A stretch of DNA of 64,000 nucleotides, taken from assembly GCA_001247695.2 (NCBI GenBank), contig LGRX02027794.1, positions 124,001 through 188,000 on the forward strand, given 5' to 3'. Source of the DNA: Cymbomonas tetramitiformis. Its lineage: Eukaryota; Chlorophyta; Pyramimonadophyceae; Pyramimonadales; Pyramimonadaceae. The notes beneath the pieces were generated by a model. It did not search any database. It saw only the letters and a program-made list of their open reading frames with translations, and was not told the DNA's origin. Positions 21,101-31,462 of this stretch are shown here, piece by piece. Made by a program: the position numbers and the translations under genes. Numbering within the stretch: position 1 is the first letter of the stretch; each line of letters opens with the position of its first letter.

Positions 21101-22222
21101 TCAAGCATGAATTGAACACCTGAGCCAATGCTTTGACCCAACGGCGCGGCACTTTTCGTGCCTGCACGTTGGGACAAAGGTGCCAGACCGCTTGTCAAAA
21201 GCCACCTCCGGAGAGGTGGAGTGAGCAAGCGGCTGCACTCCAGGTCGGTGGAAGTTGCGCGGAGTGTGCTTCCCATGAGGCGGCTTGGAGCCACCCTTCT
21301 TAAGGGAATCCACATCCCGCTGCAACTTGACCAACTGAGCACTGAGCCGCTCAATGGCCGAAGCCAGGCCAGTGTCAGTGGTGCAAGATGCTACAGACAT
21401 GGGGCGCCCTGCAGTGCGCTTGCCCGAGAGCCGCCCGCAGCGGTACTGCTCGCGCACGCGCGCCTGCAGGGTGAGCAGACTAACAGCCGCACGCTGGTCA
21501 GCTCGAGCAAACGAGTCAACCAGCGTGGCGTAAGCCGGCCCAGACAGAGCAGAGAGGAATTGTCTCTTAACAGCGTCTTCGGGCAGCGTCGTCAGACGCT
21601 GTGCATCCCGAAGACAGCTGTTGAAGAGGCGAATCCCCGCATCAGGGTCACACTCGTCAGAGATCCTCACCTCAAGCAGCTCAGTCAAAGCATCGAACGG
21701 AGTCGACGCGTCAGCAAGCATACGCACCACCTCCAGGGTGGCGCGTTTGCCATCAGCAGGAACATCCGCGCCAGAAGCCTCTACCCAATTACGGGCAGGA
21801 GACCCTGGCGCAGTCAGCAGCAGCAGCACAGAGTACAAGAGTTCATTTGCAGCAGGCAGAACAGGGGTGTCAGCAGCAGTCAGGTCAAACAGGGGTGCAA
21901 ATGCTGGCGACTGCAACGTGAAGAGCTGCTGCAGCTCGGATACCAATTGAGAAAAAATGTCCGAAGCTGATGTTTCGTCCCCACGGAATTTTGCAGCTTT
22001 GTCGCCCAGTACTTTTGTTGCCGCGGTTTTGGAACTTTGCACATCGAACGAGTCTCTGCGCAACCGATGCACGAGAGTGGCAGCCGCAGCTGACGCCTCC
22101 GACGCAGCCGAATCCAAATGCGGAGTTGTGGGCGTGGCTGCATTCAACGCCCCAACATCATCGAAAATTGTCGCTAGTTTTCGCGCTCTAGCGCGAGTAC
22201 GTGGTCTCTGAGGCGTTTCCAT
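21101..22222 (-). CDS. retrotransposon gag-like ORF
   Basis: Takes the ATG of METPQRPRTRARARK (the frame is open further upstream but less protein-like). A basic N-terminus is followed by an Ala-rich helical region with FNSCLRDAQRLTTLPEDAVKRQFLSALSG, a layout like the capsid domain of gypsy-type Gag proteins, then a predicted coiled coil (SAIERLSAQLVKLQRDVDSLKKG), a basic linker and a C-terminal CRHEKCRAVGSKHWLRC that could be a zinc knuckle. No protease, RT or integrase follows before the terminal repeat at 20809, so this is a gag-only, non-autonomous unit or a truncated copy. Assignment rests on architecture. Confidence 0.55.
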   Translation of the reverse strand: METPQRPRTRARARKLATIFDDVGALNAATPTTPHLDSAASEASAAAATLVHRLRRDSFDVQSSKTAATKVLGDKAAKFRGDETSASDIFSQLVSELQQLFTLQSPAFAPLFDLTAADTPVLPAANELLYSVLLLLTAPGSPARNWVEASGADVPADGKRATLEVVRMLADASTPFDALTELLEVRISDECDPDAGIRLFNSCLRDAQRLTTLPEDAVKRQFLSALSGPAYATLVDSFARADQRAAVSLLTLQARVREQYRCGRLSGKRTAGRPMSVASCTTDTGLASAIERLSAQLVKLQRDVDSLKKGGSKPPHGKHTPRNFHRPGVQPLAHSTSPEVAFDKRSGTFVPTCRHEKCRAVGSKHWLRCSIHA

Positions 22223-22859
22223 TACAAAAATGACGGTGAGATGGGGAGCGTGGGCTAGTGTGGCGGCAGTAGTTAAATCAGTAGACGCAGCGGCCAATTC
22301 CTGCAGAAGCCTCAACGATAAAAACAACATCAAACAGGTCATGAGCCGATTGGCTAAAAGTGGTTGCGACCCACAATACGCGGAATGCCCTCTCCACCGG
22401 CCAGGTGAAACGTAAAAAGAAGCCATAGCGAGCGACGATACTGCTGCCGAAAAATGTTCCAAACTGATCTCCACCTCAAGGAGAGGCCATACCGCGGAAA
22501 GGTCAACTACTGCCTAAGGGGGCGCCCACCCCATCTCTGTGTCAAAACTTAGCCAATCATGGCAACAGCTAGGCGCTGTGCCATCAGAATTACCGGGAAA
22601 GTGGTGACGCGCATAACCTGCGAGAACAGGTGTTCCGCTCGGTGAAAACGAACTGGCTAAGCTCCCATAAACAGTCCGGCCGAGTGCTTTTATCATGCAT
22701 CTCGGAAACCCGGATAATACGAAATAATGACTGACAGTACAGTTCTACTGTACTGTCATCCTAGCTACTAGCGGAGTCACGGTTCCGATCAGAGACAGGT
22801 CAGGCTAGGGGCTATCAGAGCCCATAATAATAACCCTGAACCTAAAGTCCAGCAATATA
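22223..22859. other. leader region upstream of the gag ORF
   Basis: The frame of the gag ORF stays open to 22474 but looks non-coding. Around 22730-22760 is a perfect hairpin with arms GACAGTACAG and CTGTACTGTC. No LTR pair could be matched by eye. Confidence 0.35.
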
Positions 22860-22929
22860 TATATATGGCCAAAAACAGTGAAAATGGATAAAATTGAAAT
22901 TTAGACTCCATTTTTTTCACGGAATATCA

Positions 22930-23370
22930 TTTTATACCTATTAAGGTACCTGAAAAATATTATGTGCACATTCATATCTCATGTAACACCCTAAAAATCT
23001 TGTGTGTAACGCCTAGGGGTGTAAATAGTGGCCGAATGCGTGAAAAACTCACACGCATGATTTCAAAATGAAAATTTGCGTCTAATTTTTTTCGCTGATC
23101 CACTTTTTCATCTATTGATAAATATGTCCAAAATATTTCAGCACTTGTAACACCCTGTAACACCCTGAAAATCACGTGTATGTAACTGAGGGTGTAACAT
23201 ACCCCTAAATACCACGTGGTAAACAGTGACATATTAAATGCAGTTTTGCTTTAATTCCTTCAAGAAATGTTCATACTGTTTAAATTTGATATAATTAGGT
23301 GTTACTGATACCATGTAACACCCTAATGTCACTGTAGGTGATAAGGGTCGATGTAACCCTACACACCCTA
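22930..23370. repeat. GTAACACCCT subterminal-type repeat cluster
   Basis: The word GTAACACCCT, or variants and complements (GGGTGTAA, GTAACCCTACAC), occurs about nine times between 22975 and 23370, on both strands. Such clusters are typical of the subterminal regions of hAT- or similar cut-and-paste transposons, where they bind transposase. They sit directly before the methyltransferase gene. Confidence 0.6.
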
Positions 23371-23388
23371 AAATGCCACTATATAATA

Positions 23389-25162
23389 GTGACAGCATCG
23401 ACTGCGGAAACCCTCCTAAAGGATCTTCCAGGTGCGTATCTCGGTTTCATATTCCATTTGTGCACCGTAGCTATGTAATTACTAATCGTTTACATTGCAC
23501 ACAGGTGTGAGTTATCGAATATTGTCAAACGTTCCTGAGGGCCAGCAAGTCGACGATGATGACTACTTCTACACTCACAAGATTCCGCAAGTGGTTTTCA
23601 AGAAGGACTTTCTGCTGGAGCCCGCATCACCTGAATCCTTCACGACTCTTCTCAGGCTTCCATTTACCGGTTTCATCATGGATTGCGAGTATGCTCTGGA
23701 CTTGAACAAGAAATGGATCCCGAAACCTCTCTTAGCAGGAGAGTTCAAGCAATTCCTACACAACTTCAACAATTTGACCACGTGTGATGATTGGGTAGGG
23801 GGATGTTTCTGTGGCTTCCAACAACACCACGAGTTCTTCGAAGCCGCCAAGCAGTTTTGCCACGGGAACGCCGAAAATATGTTCTGGGTGAAACCTTTGA
23901 GCAGATCGAACATGATGACCTTGGAATCCGGCGTTGCGCCACGGAACTACGCCAACCGTATGGAGTGCTTTGTCTTGTGCTACTACGTCAAGGAAGCAAC
24001 ACCTACAGGTCCGTAGATGTTAAGTTACGTACAATTCTGTGATTGCCTTTTGGCGTCTAAGCATGGGCAATCTGACTAAGCAGCGCTGATTGCTCTCGCA
24101 GACGAAACCCACCCAGCCGTGCATAAAAGGCTTCCCTGGATGAAGAACTTGATTAGAGTTCTCGGTGAGGAGGAGAATGCGGATAGTGATGTCGTCGATA
24201 AGCAGTTCGTGGCTTCTTGCCGAACCAACACCTGGGAATATGCCCCTGTACACTCGTCGAAATTCGCCAATAACTCCGAGGGAAAAAGAATTAACAAACA
24301 CCAGAAGCCGCTGAAGCTCATCCACGACATCATCAATATCCATATGCGAGGTCCTGAGTTAGAGGGGGAAGCGAGGGGGAAATCTGCGTACGAGGGGGTG
24401 TTACCTCTTCATCACGAACATCACTTCATCTTGGATGCGTGCTGCGGTTCCGGGACCACTTCGGTAGCCGCCAACATGTTGGGATTGGGTTCCGTCGCTT
24501 TCGATAGGTAAGCATTCATGTCTACATCCATTTTTTTGAAAAATACTTTGTATATCGGTTTTAACAAGTGCTGGTGTCTTGGATGCAGGGAGCAAGGTAT
24601 GGTCGACTCAGCGAAAGAGCGCATTAGGTTTCCTGATGGATTTTTTTCTTTGGCCGACGAAGTGTTGAGCAAGCAGGAATACGACGAGGTGAAAAGGCAG
24701 AGAGAGGCACATCGTAAAGAGCAAGAGAAAGTCGAGAAGGAGCGGGAGAAGAAGACGGCGGTCGAAATGAGGGAAACGGAAAAGGCCGCCAAGCAGCAGG
24801 AGGCCGAGGCCGCCAAGGCCGCCAAGCAGCAGGAGGTCGAGGCCGAGAAGGCCGCCAAGAGACAGCAGGCCGAGGCCGCCGAGGCCGACAAGGCCGCCAA
24901 GCAGCAGCAGGCCGAGGCCGTCAAGGCCGCCAAGAAAGAGAAGGCAGATGCCGAGAAGGCCGCCAAGCAACAGGCGGATGCCGAGAAGGCCGCCAAGAAA
25001 CAGAAGGCCGAGGCCGAGAAGGCCGCCAAGAAAGAGAAGGCCGAGGCCGACAAGGCCGCCAAGGCCGCTGCAGCCGCCGCGGCGGGGCCTATACCTAAGC
25101 GGCAAGCGGCACAAGGCGGAAAGTCGGAATCCGATCATCAGGCCAAGAGACGTAGACGGTAA
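23389..25162 (+). CDS. intron-containing DNA (N6/N4-type) methyltransferase-like protein with Lys/Ala-rich tail
   Basis: Three GT-AG introns restore one frame: 23432-23504 (branch-like TACTAAT), 24009-24101 and 24508-24588. The last exon pair carries ILDACCGSGTTSVAANMLGLGSVAFDREQGMVDSAKERI, the methyltransferase SAM site at the C-terminal end of a beta-class fold. The position of motif IV is filled by FIMDCEYALDL, where DPPY-like residues would be expected, so catalysis may be lost or changed. The tail is a ~130-residue KAAKxQxAEAE-type helix, ending in KRRRR (possible nuclear signal). No ATG opens the first exon; the start given is an in-frame GTG, and an upstream exon is possible. Confidence 0.65.
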
Positions 25163-25553
25163 AGCTCGCTAGGCAATGATGATTTCCCTGGTAGGACATG
25201 GTGCCAGCACCTAGGTCAATATTTGTTGATAGTCTTAATAACCTATTGTCTCAGTGCAGAAGTACGCTGATGAAACACGTATGGTATATCTTGATATGAC
25301 AATTGTAAATAAAGTATATTCTCCAAAGGTATGGGCGACATATGTTGTTGTGGAACCGATGTCATTTATGGGGCGGGCGACATGCCTCCGCTTTCATTGT
25401 GATTGCCTGATTATATTGGTTAAATGAAGTTGAGCGGTACCACGACGACCATTGAGGTATGAAACCTATTCCCCTCTCTTCCAAAATCATTTCCCCGCTC
25501 GACACTTCATCGACGCACCTTTATTCCCATCCATCTCAGTTCAATCAATTCCA

Positions 25554-26233
25554 ATGACAATACTTGCTACTTTGCGGAAGGAAAATCCAGATAAAAACGT
25601 TTGGTTACTATGGTTCCCTGAAGAGTCCTCGCCCTCAGAACTAGCGCTCAAGAAATCGATGGAAGAGGACCATAAGATACAATTTCAAATGTATGACGCA
25701 AGCGTGCATGATAATCTGCCTTTACGGATGAAATTTTTGTACCCAGTTTGCCTGCACTGCGGGCTTCAAGATCGTTCACAACTTGCAACGTGTACCGGCT
25801 GCTATCTTGCGAATTACCCCAAACTTGTCGGAAAGCTGATTACGCACGGCATAAGTTTTTCTGTCGTTTTGCAAGGGTTCATATATTAGGACAGCCATAT
25901 GCAAGATGCCGACCTTTGTTTAAGTACCCGGGGGATACGCGGCATCCAGCAGAACGGAATTCCATGAGTGCTTGGTCCTATGGGGACTACCTGCAGTTTC
26001 TATCCTTTTGGGAAATCCAATGCGTCGCATGTTTTGCAGGTCGGCCAAAGGGTCGCCCCATCGTGAGACAGCAGATATCTGGCGGGCAAATCGTTACCTC
26101 GGTGCGCATTGAAATGCGGGACGCCACAATTTTCAAAACCCCTCACTTTCAGAAGTATTGTCTCTTACCCATCTTTATGTTGGCTGCAGCCAACATAAAA
26201 CCCAAAGTTCCGAAGTATATAACTCATGATTAA
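25554..26233 (+). pseudogene. MYND zinc-finger protein, one frameshift
   Basis: Starts MTILATLRKENPDKNVWLLWF. The finger begins VCLHCGLQDRSQLATCTGCYLANY in one frame and continues in the next with TCRKADYARHKFFC. Together these supply the C-x2-C, C-x2-C, C-x3-(K) and H-x3-C ligands of a MYND domain. The shift is near 25818, in a CCCC run. The remainder (GRPKGRPIVRQQISGGQIVTS) has no known domain. MYND proteins mediate protein-protein contacts. The 3' end reads into the first palindromic repeat at 26174, so the original end may differ. Confidence 0.6.
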
Positions 26234-26817
26234 TGATGCATATTGCTCGAAAGCAATGTTGTTTGAAGGGCTACTAGACCTTTACAAAATTGTCAATACG
26301 TGATATACCTGATTGCACCCACGGACGCTTGCATAATTGTGCCCTAGAGCTAGAGCGTGATCGCGAAAAGACAAAATGCACCTTATGTTGGCTGCAGCCA
26401 ACATAAGTGGTCATAATAAATGTGGGCAATAGGGGCGGCATGAGAAGGGCATTAAAAAATCGAAGACCTATGTTGTCAAGTTCTCGAGCTGCTCTTTCTG
26501 CAGTGTCTTGTCAAAACTTTCATCCGAGTTCATTTTGACCCTCAAAATATCGATCAAAGTAACATGGCTATGAAAACACCAAAAGTTTCTTGGGAAATCC
26601 ACAAAATTGTACATTCTTTCGCATATTAACCCAAATTATCTTCGATAATTTTGAGCGGCCCAATATTGGCAACGCGTGTGTGAAAGAGAGCATCCCCGCC
26701 TTCATTTTGAGCTACTGAAATGTACCATCCGGTATCAACAGCTCTCGGGATTGTCAGCAAGGCTTATGTTGGCTCCAGCCAACATAAAGGGCCTTTATGT
26801 TGGCTGCAGCCAACAGA
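26174..26817. repeat. four copies of a perfect ~24-bp palindrome
   Basis: The half-site TTATGTTGGCTG followed by its own reverse complement occurs at 26174-26199, 26382-26407, 26764-26787 (one mismatch at the centre) and 26793-26817 (right arm decayed). Flanking bases extend the palindrome in the first two. The sequence between copies is non-coding. Confidence 0.85.
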
Positions 26818-27232
26818 TGGGTAAGAGACAGTATACAGCAAGGATGGAGTTTGTATACTCCAACTTACACGCTCCAGATTTTGTATATTCTTATCCATTT
26901 TACCGTCTCACTCCGTTTGGTCGGTTGATGATTTGTATCTGCAAGTTAAGGTGCCCGGAAATCATACTTCAGAGGTTGCTTTCATAGAATGATTGACAAT
27001 GCAGACAGGATAATCATGGACTTCGCAGACACGCCTTCGTCGCAAAGTAATAGTAGATATGTACTTGTAGGTCCTTCGATCCGAGCGGACTAGTACCGGG
27101 TATCTGATAGGCTAATAATTCGGCAGGTCCAAGACTTTCCAAGATCATAAGCTCTATTTCTTGCCCAAATCACTCATTTGCCCCTTTTTCCCGTCAGCGA
27201 CGCACCTGCTTCTACTTCTACCATAGTCAAAC

Positions 27233-27472
27233 ATGCCATCCAAGCGGCAGTCTGTTTTCACGTACATCGACCAGTTTGCCAAAAATCACGGGGAGTATTA
27301 CCCATGCAGCAGTACAGTTCTTCTTCCGCCGGGTATGACTATCCAAAAGTTGTGGGAGAACTACAATACGCAATGCGTCGACGGCGAAGGCATGGAATGC
27401 TCACTCAGCCTTTTTTGTCGTGTGTTCAGAGAGGAGCTTAGCTCTTGGGTCAAGTTCCGTCGGATGAATTGA
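27233..27472 (+). CDS. MPSKR-family small protein, copy 1
   Basis: 79 residues. Shares with the next gene the start MPSKR, a central LPPGMTIQKLWENYN and an end of C-(S/T)-L-x2-F-x2-VFR-x2-L-x3-(V/F)KFR. Three Cys are in the second half. The ATG lies in a shared context (CCATGCCATCCAAGCG). The ~150 bases upstream contain CTTCGATCCGA and GATAGGC, which also precede copy 2. Family unknown to me. The GMTxxxLWxNYN block looks like a small helical DNA- or protein-binding domain; that is inference. Confidence 0.55.
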   Translation: MPSKRQSVFTYIDQFAKNHGEYYPCSSTVLLPPGMTIQKLWENYNTQCVDGEGMECSLSLFCRVFREELSSWVKFRRMN

Positions 27473-27781
27473 TGCTATATAGCGACAGCATATAGCTTTG
27501 TCATTGAGCAAATTGACTTATCGTTGGAACACCGTTAAATATGATTGTATTCGAACATATTTTGAATGAAATTATTATCGACGTTTCACATTTCCAATGT
27601 TGTGACATGCTATGTTTGTGACATGCGGGCCTTCGATCCGACCCACCTGAAAGAGGTCATTTGATAGGCCAACTGAAATCACGGCGGCCACACTACTGAG
27701 GTATTTAAGCACCTACCTTGTCCTCACAACTCACTTTTCAGCTTGGCACTTTACTTTCTTTACCTGCCACCTCAACCAACC

Positions 27782-28036
27782 ATGCCATCCAAGCGAGAAT
27801 GTATTGTTGCCTATGTTCTTGGCATGTATGCAACATGCCCTACTGCCCCCAGAATGAGAATGAGGAATTTTGACTATCTTCCTCATGGTATGACTGTTCG
27901 AATGTTGTGGAGGAACTACAATGAATGTTATATGTGCAGGAATGCGGAAGGCAACAAATGCACGTTGGGGTATTTTCGATGTGTGTTTCGAAATGACCTT
28001 GCCTTTCGGTTCAAGTTCCGACAGGTTCAGCCGTAA
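27782..28036 (+). CDS. MPSKR-family small protein, copy 2
   Basis: 84 residues, a diverged tandem paralogue of the preceding gene (MPSKR, LPHGMTVRMLWRNYN, CTLGYFRCVFRNDLAFRFKFR). Conservation of these blocks at the protein level, with differing spacers, suggests both were under selection. The upstream CTTCGATCCGA and GATAGGC words are shared. The stop is followed by CGACGTTACC repeats and a CACGGCGGC word that also lies between the two genes. Confidence 0.55.
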   Translation: MPSKRECIVAYVLGMYATCPTAPRMRMRNFDYLPHGMTVRMLWRNYNECYMCRNAEGNKCTLGYFRCVFRNDLAFRFKFRQVQP

Positions 28037-28579
28037 CGTTACCGTCGACGTTACCTGTCGCGGCAATTGAAACCACGGCGGCTACGAGTCAGAATGGTAT
28101 CTTGATTCCACTTTGATTTCGAGCACTTAGGATTGCAACCTCCCGAGGGTTTTCGACTACTTTTCGATAAGAATAGTATACTTAAACATATGTTAACAAT
28201 GTGGTAGAAGTGTATAATGTTCATTCGTCAATGGCTTGTGTTTCTTGCCGATATGCTGATGTGCCTGTGTATGGGGTTTTCTGCCTCATCGGTTGTGTTT
28301 TTGTCTTTGATTAAAAAATCGGCGACTAAGTGATCCCGCATGTGCGAGATATACGAATTTGATTGGACAAAAAGTACACTACTCTTGCACGACCCGCGGC
28401 CCATTCACGACCAGGTACAAAAGCTCTTGCCCGACCCTTGAAGATTCATTTCCCCTTGTTTCTTCTGACATACGCACCTTTAACCATACCCTCAAACATC
28501 TGCTACTTACCTTGCAAGCATTGCCATCTGCAGGTATTATAGTGTGGCGCTTGCGATTACATAACACGCTACCTCCAAT

Positions 28580-28756
28580 ATGAATGCACCTCATTTCCCT
28601 GCAGACTTACCTGTTCAGCTTGAACGACTGCACATAGAATTCGAAAAATGTCGTGTGTGCCAATCCTGGAATTTGTTTCTAATTCGCGAGGAACTGTTCG
28701 TCGATCCTGCGCTGCATCCTAGACATGCTGGAACAGTCACACCGCTAGCTTTGTGA
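28580..28756 (+). CDS. possible 58-aa ORF
   Basis: Starts MNAPHFPADLPVQLERLHIEF and contains CRVCQSWN. It is preceded by TA-free promoter-like sequence and CCTCCAAT. It could be a third, unrelated short gene or chance. Nothing recognised. Just downstream, CCCGAACCCGAACCCTAAC resembles a short telomere-like run. Confidence 0.25.
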   Translation: MNAPHFPADLPVQLERLHIEFEKCRVCQSWNLFLIREELFVDPALHPRHAGTVTPLAL

Positions 28757-28841
28757 CTCTTCCTATAGTAGTGTGTATGACTGTCACCCGAACCCGAACC
28801 CTAACTGTTTATGCCCGTTATATCGGGTTAACTTATCAGCT

Positions 28842-29771
28842 TTAATACTTTTTCTGAGAAAACCTTCGCTGAGTGAATATATCCCGGGTCTTAGGGGTAT
28901 ATCCAACATCATATTCACCAGGCGTGTCATACTCCCATTTCGGACTGGCAGTATCCATGTCATGCTTACTGTCTGTGACACCCGCGCCATCATTGTCATC
29001 CGAATCTGGCAGCTTCTCCTTACTCCAGGTCACAGCACCTGCACCCGAATCGTCACTGTTCGTAGGAGTTGCAACCTTAGGCCCAGTGTATGGAATTCCG
29101 CGATACTGATACTCGTCAGTCACACTCGCCTGCTTCCAGTACGCATTACTGAGCGGTAATGAAAATGGCGCTACAGGCTCCTTCGCTCGAGTGGCGTCTT
29201 CCAGAAACCAGCCACCGCCCCTCTTACGCTCCCAGCGGCGTAGCGCTCCAGAAGGATGGACGATAATATACTGCCAGCTATAATCGAGCTCAGGCTTTCG
29301 CTCCCCAAAGTACGCAGTCAATGGCTCGGGAGTCCCCTTTCGCTGGCGTTCGCCGCCGGTGCCGGAGCTCCGGACGACGCACGCTTCCGGCGCGCCGGTT
29401 GCCGTAGTGTAGAGCTCAATGCGAGTTCGGACACTGGCTCGGCCCCACTGACTCTCGCTGGTGAGGGGGTTCCCGGTAGTGAGCCCGGGGCTCACCCGGA
29501 GTTGAGCCTCACCGGTGTAGCTTCGGGGGCTCCACCGCCGTATTGGCGGGCGAGTACACGCCGCACCCCCCCCCCTTTCACCGGAGCGCCAATCCCGGCC
29601 GTCCGACCTGCCAGCCGCGCCCCAGAACTCCGAAGAGCCCTGGCCGACTGACAGGCCCGCAGCGCGAGATCCTGACTGACCGGACCCCCCGGCCGAGCCG
29701 GGAGCGGCGCCGGCCCGACCCCTCCCACGACGACCCGACCGACTCTGGAATTCCTCTCCATCCGAATACAT
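28842..29771 (-). CDS. hypothetical 309-aa protein, disordered N-terminus
   Basis: The ATG (MYSDGEEFQSRSGRRGRGR) lies inside the first unit of the 180-bp duplication. The first 130 residues are Gly/Ser/Arg-rich; the middle has LDYSWQYIIVHPSGALRRWERKRGGGWFLED, which looks folded; the C-terminus is Asp/Ser-rich. GC is very high in the N-terminal part (CCCCCCCC run near 29570). No homologue recognised. The antisense frame is also open over 130 codons, as often happens in GC-rich DNA, so coding status is uncertain. A retroelement gag-like product is one possibility. Confidence 0.35.
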   Translation of the reverse strand: MYSDGEEFQSRSGRRGRGRAGAAPGSAGGSGQSGSRAAGLSVGQGSSEFWGAAGRSDGRDWRSGERGGGAACTRPPIRRWSPRSYTGEAQLRVSPGLTTGNPLTSESQWGRASVRTRIELYTTATGAPEACVVRSSGTGGERQRKGTPEPLTAYFGERKPELDYSWQYIIVHPSGALRRWERKRGGGWFLEDATRAKEPVAPFSLPLSNAYWKQASVTDEYQYRGIPYTGPKVATPTNSDDSGAGAVTWSKEKLPDSDDNDGAGVTDSKHDMDTASPKWEYDTPGEYDVGYTPKTRDIFTQRRFSQKKY

Positions 29772-30115
29772 TACGCGTGCTATGCGTGCAATCTAAGTAA
29801 TTGAAAGTGCCTTACGCTACGCGCGGCAACCAGCACCCGCCGATCCAGAAATTCACCACTTGTGCGTGAGCACAAGCAGCTTACACCGGCCGAAGCGCGG
29901 TAATTCCCGGAAAAGAGGGGACTAGAAGACTAAAACTCCATCCGAATACATTATGCGTGCTACGCGTGCAATCTAAGTAATTGAAAGTGCCTTACGCTAC
30001 GCGCGGCAACCAGCACCCGCCGATCCAGAAATTCACCACTTGTGCGTGAGCACAAGCAGCTTACACCGGCCGAAGCGCGGTAATTCCCGGAAAAGAGGGG
30101 ACCAGAAGACTAAAA
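29757..30115. repeat. 180-bp tandem duplication
   Basis: TCCATCCGAATACATTA begins at 29757 and at 29937. The two units differ at only a few bases (ACGCGTGCTATG against ATGCGTGCTACG; GGGGACTAG against GGGGACCAG), so the duplication is recent. The content is GC-rich and non-coding apart from the ATG region of the neighbouring ORF. Confidence 0.85.
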
Positions 30116-31462
30116 CTAGAGGCACGCGAGATCTCAAACCGACCCCGAAATTCAGCAAAAGCTACGCAAGATTTAAAAAAATTGCGCAGCGCTTCCGCCG
30201 CAGAGGGTCGGAATTGCCGAAAAACTGAGACGATTCGGAATTTGCGGTACCTGCGAGTGCTAATTTACGGCTTAAGGCCGTGAGTGCGTATGCGTGCTAA
30301 GAAAAGGGCAACGCGCGCACCCCAAAAGATTGTCGTCGAGCTGAATTCCTTCACTCCAACGCGGCTCCAAGGGGACCTGGAACCATCAAACGCAACCAAC
30401 GCCGCGGAACGCAAGCACAAGAACAGGCATTCCCGATTTCGTAGAACGCGCTAGGCTAGCTAATCTCGCAAGGCAAGGTTGCATTCAATCAGAATTGCGC
30501 AAAATATCAAGGAAGCAACGCGGAAAAAACGGACTAATTACCATTTTGTGGGAGTCTACCCTCTTGCTTCTTCTCTTCTTTACACTTTCGGACTTATCCT
30601 ATTCTAACTATTAAACGACCGCACGAGGTATGTTTTCGATACTACGGCGGTCCACTATCCGGAATACGATTTCGCTATTCACTTCAAGTATGCTTTCAAT
30701 GTATGCTTTCAATACAAATATACAGCAGTTACGGTTTCGTACTTTTTATGTTACAATTTATTCAGTTCAGTTCTCATCTCCGAAACTGGTTACACTTAGA
30801 GTTCATATACATTCATGAACTCTTTCCATAACTCAACTGTACTGAGTACTCCGTACAACAGGCTAGGCACCTCACATCAACATCATTCTGATCGGTCCTA
30901 CTGTACTCCGTACTGAGTACTTTTATAGTTGTAGTTGTTTTTTGTACTTAGCCGTTTTTCTTGTTCTTGTGCTTGCCTCCTAGCACAACATTGCACATTA
31001 CAGTAAATGTGACAATTGCTGGGGATACATATGACGCGCAAGGTAAGAAAATTCAGTTCAACACATCAAATGCTAGCGACAAGACTAATCGAACTTCGCA
31101 TGCTAATTACACTAGGACGTGTAGAGAGGCATAGATCTGCCTTCATAGGCTCCTCGATTGGGCAACGAATTGAAACCGACAAGCTCAGAAACCGTGTTCC
31201 TGCAATCATCAAGTAGCAATATCGAAATCGCAATTGTAAAAAATAACCTGATGCGCAATGGGAATAATAAGGACCAACACAAACCTTCCCGTACTTGTGT
31301 TTCCTTCTGTTAAGTCAAGTATGGCTTATCCGATTTATTTACACACGGAAGTTTCAGGGATTTAAATAGACCTATGTACACTGAGCAGGGAAGCAACTGC
31401 TCTTTGTCTTTATGCACAGCTCCAAATCCTATGGAGTATATACAGAGCGCATCATCCTCTAT
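30116..31462. other. non-coding interval
   Basis: No supported gene. Between 30838 and 30925 are repeated and inverted GTACTGAGTAC / GTACTCCGTAC words. AT content rises after 30530. It may be the shared 3' flank of the two minus-strand genes or transposon debris. Confidence 0.35.

Noticed and set aside
24421..25138. Long minus-strand ORFs opposite the Lys/Ala-rich exon
   Set aside because: Shadow frames of a GCC/AAG-repeat coding region; the plus-strand exon is supported by splicing and the methyltransferase motif.
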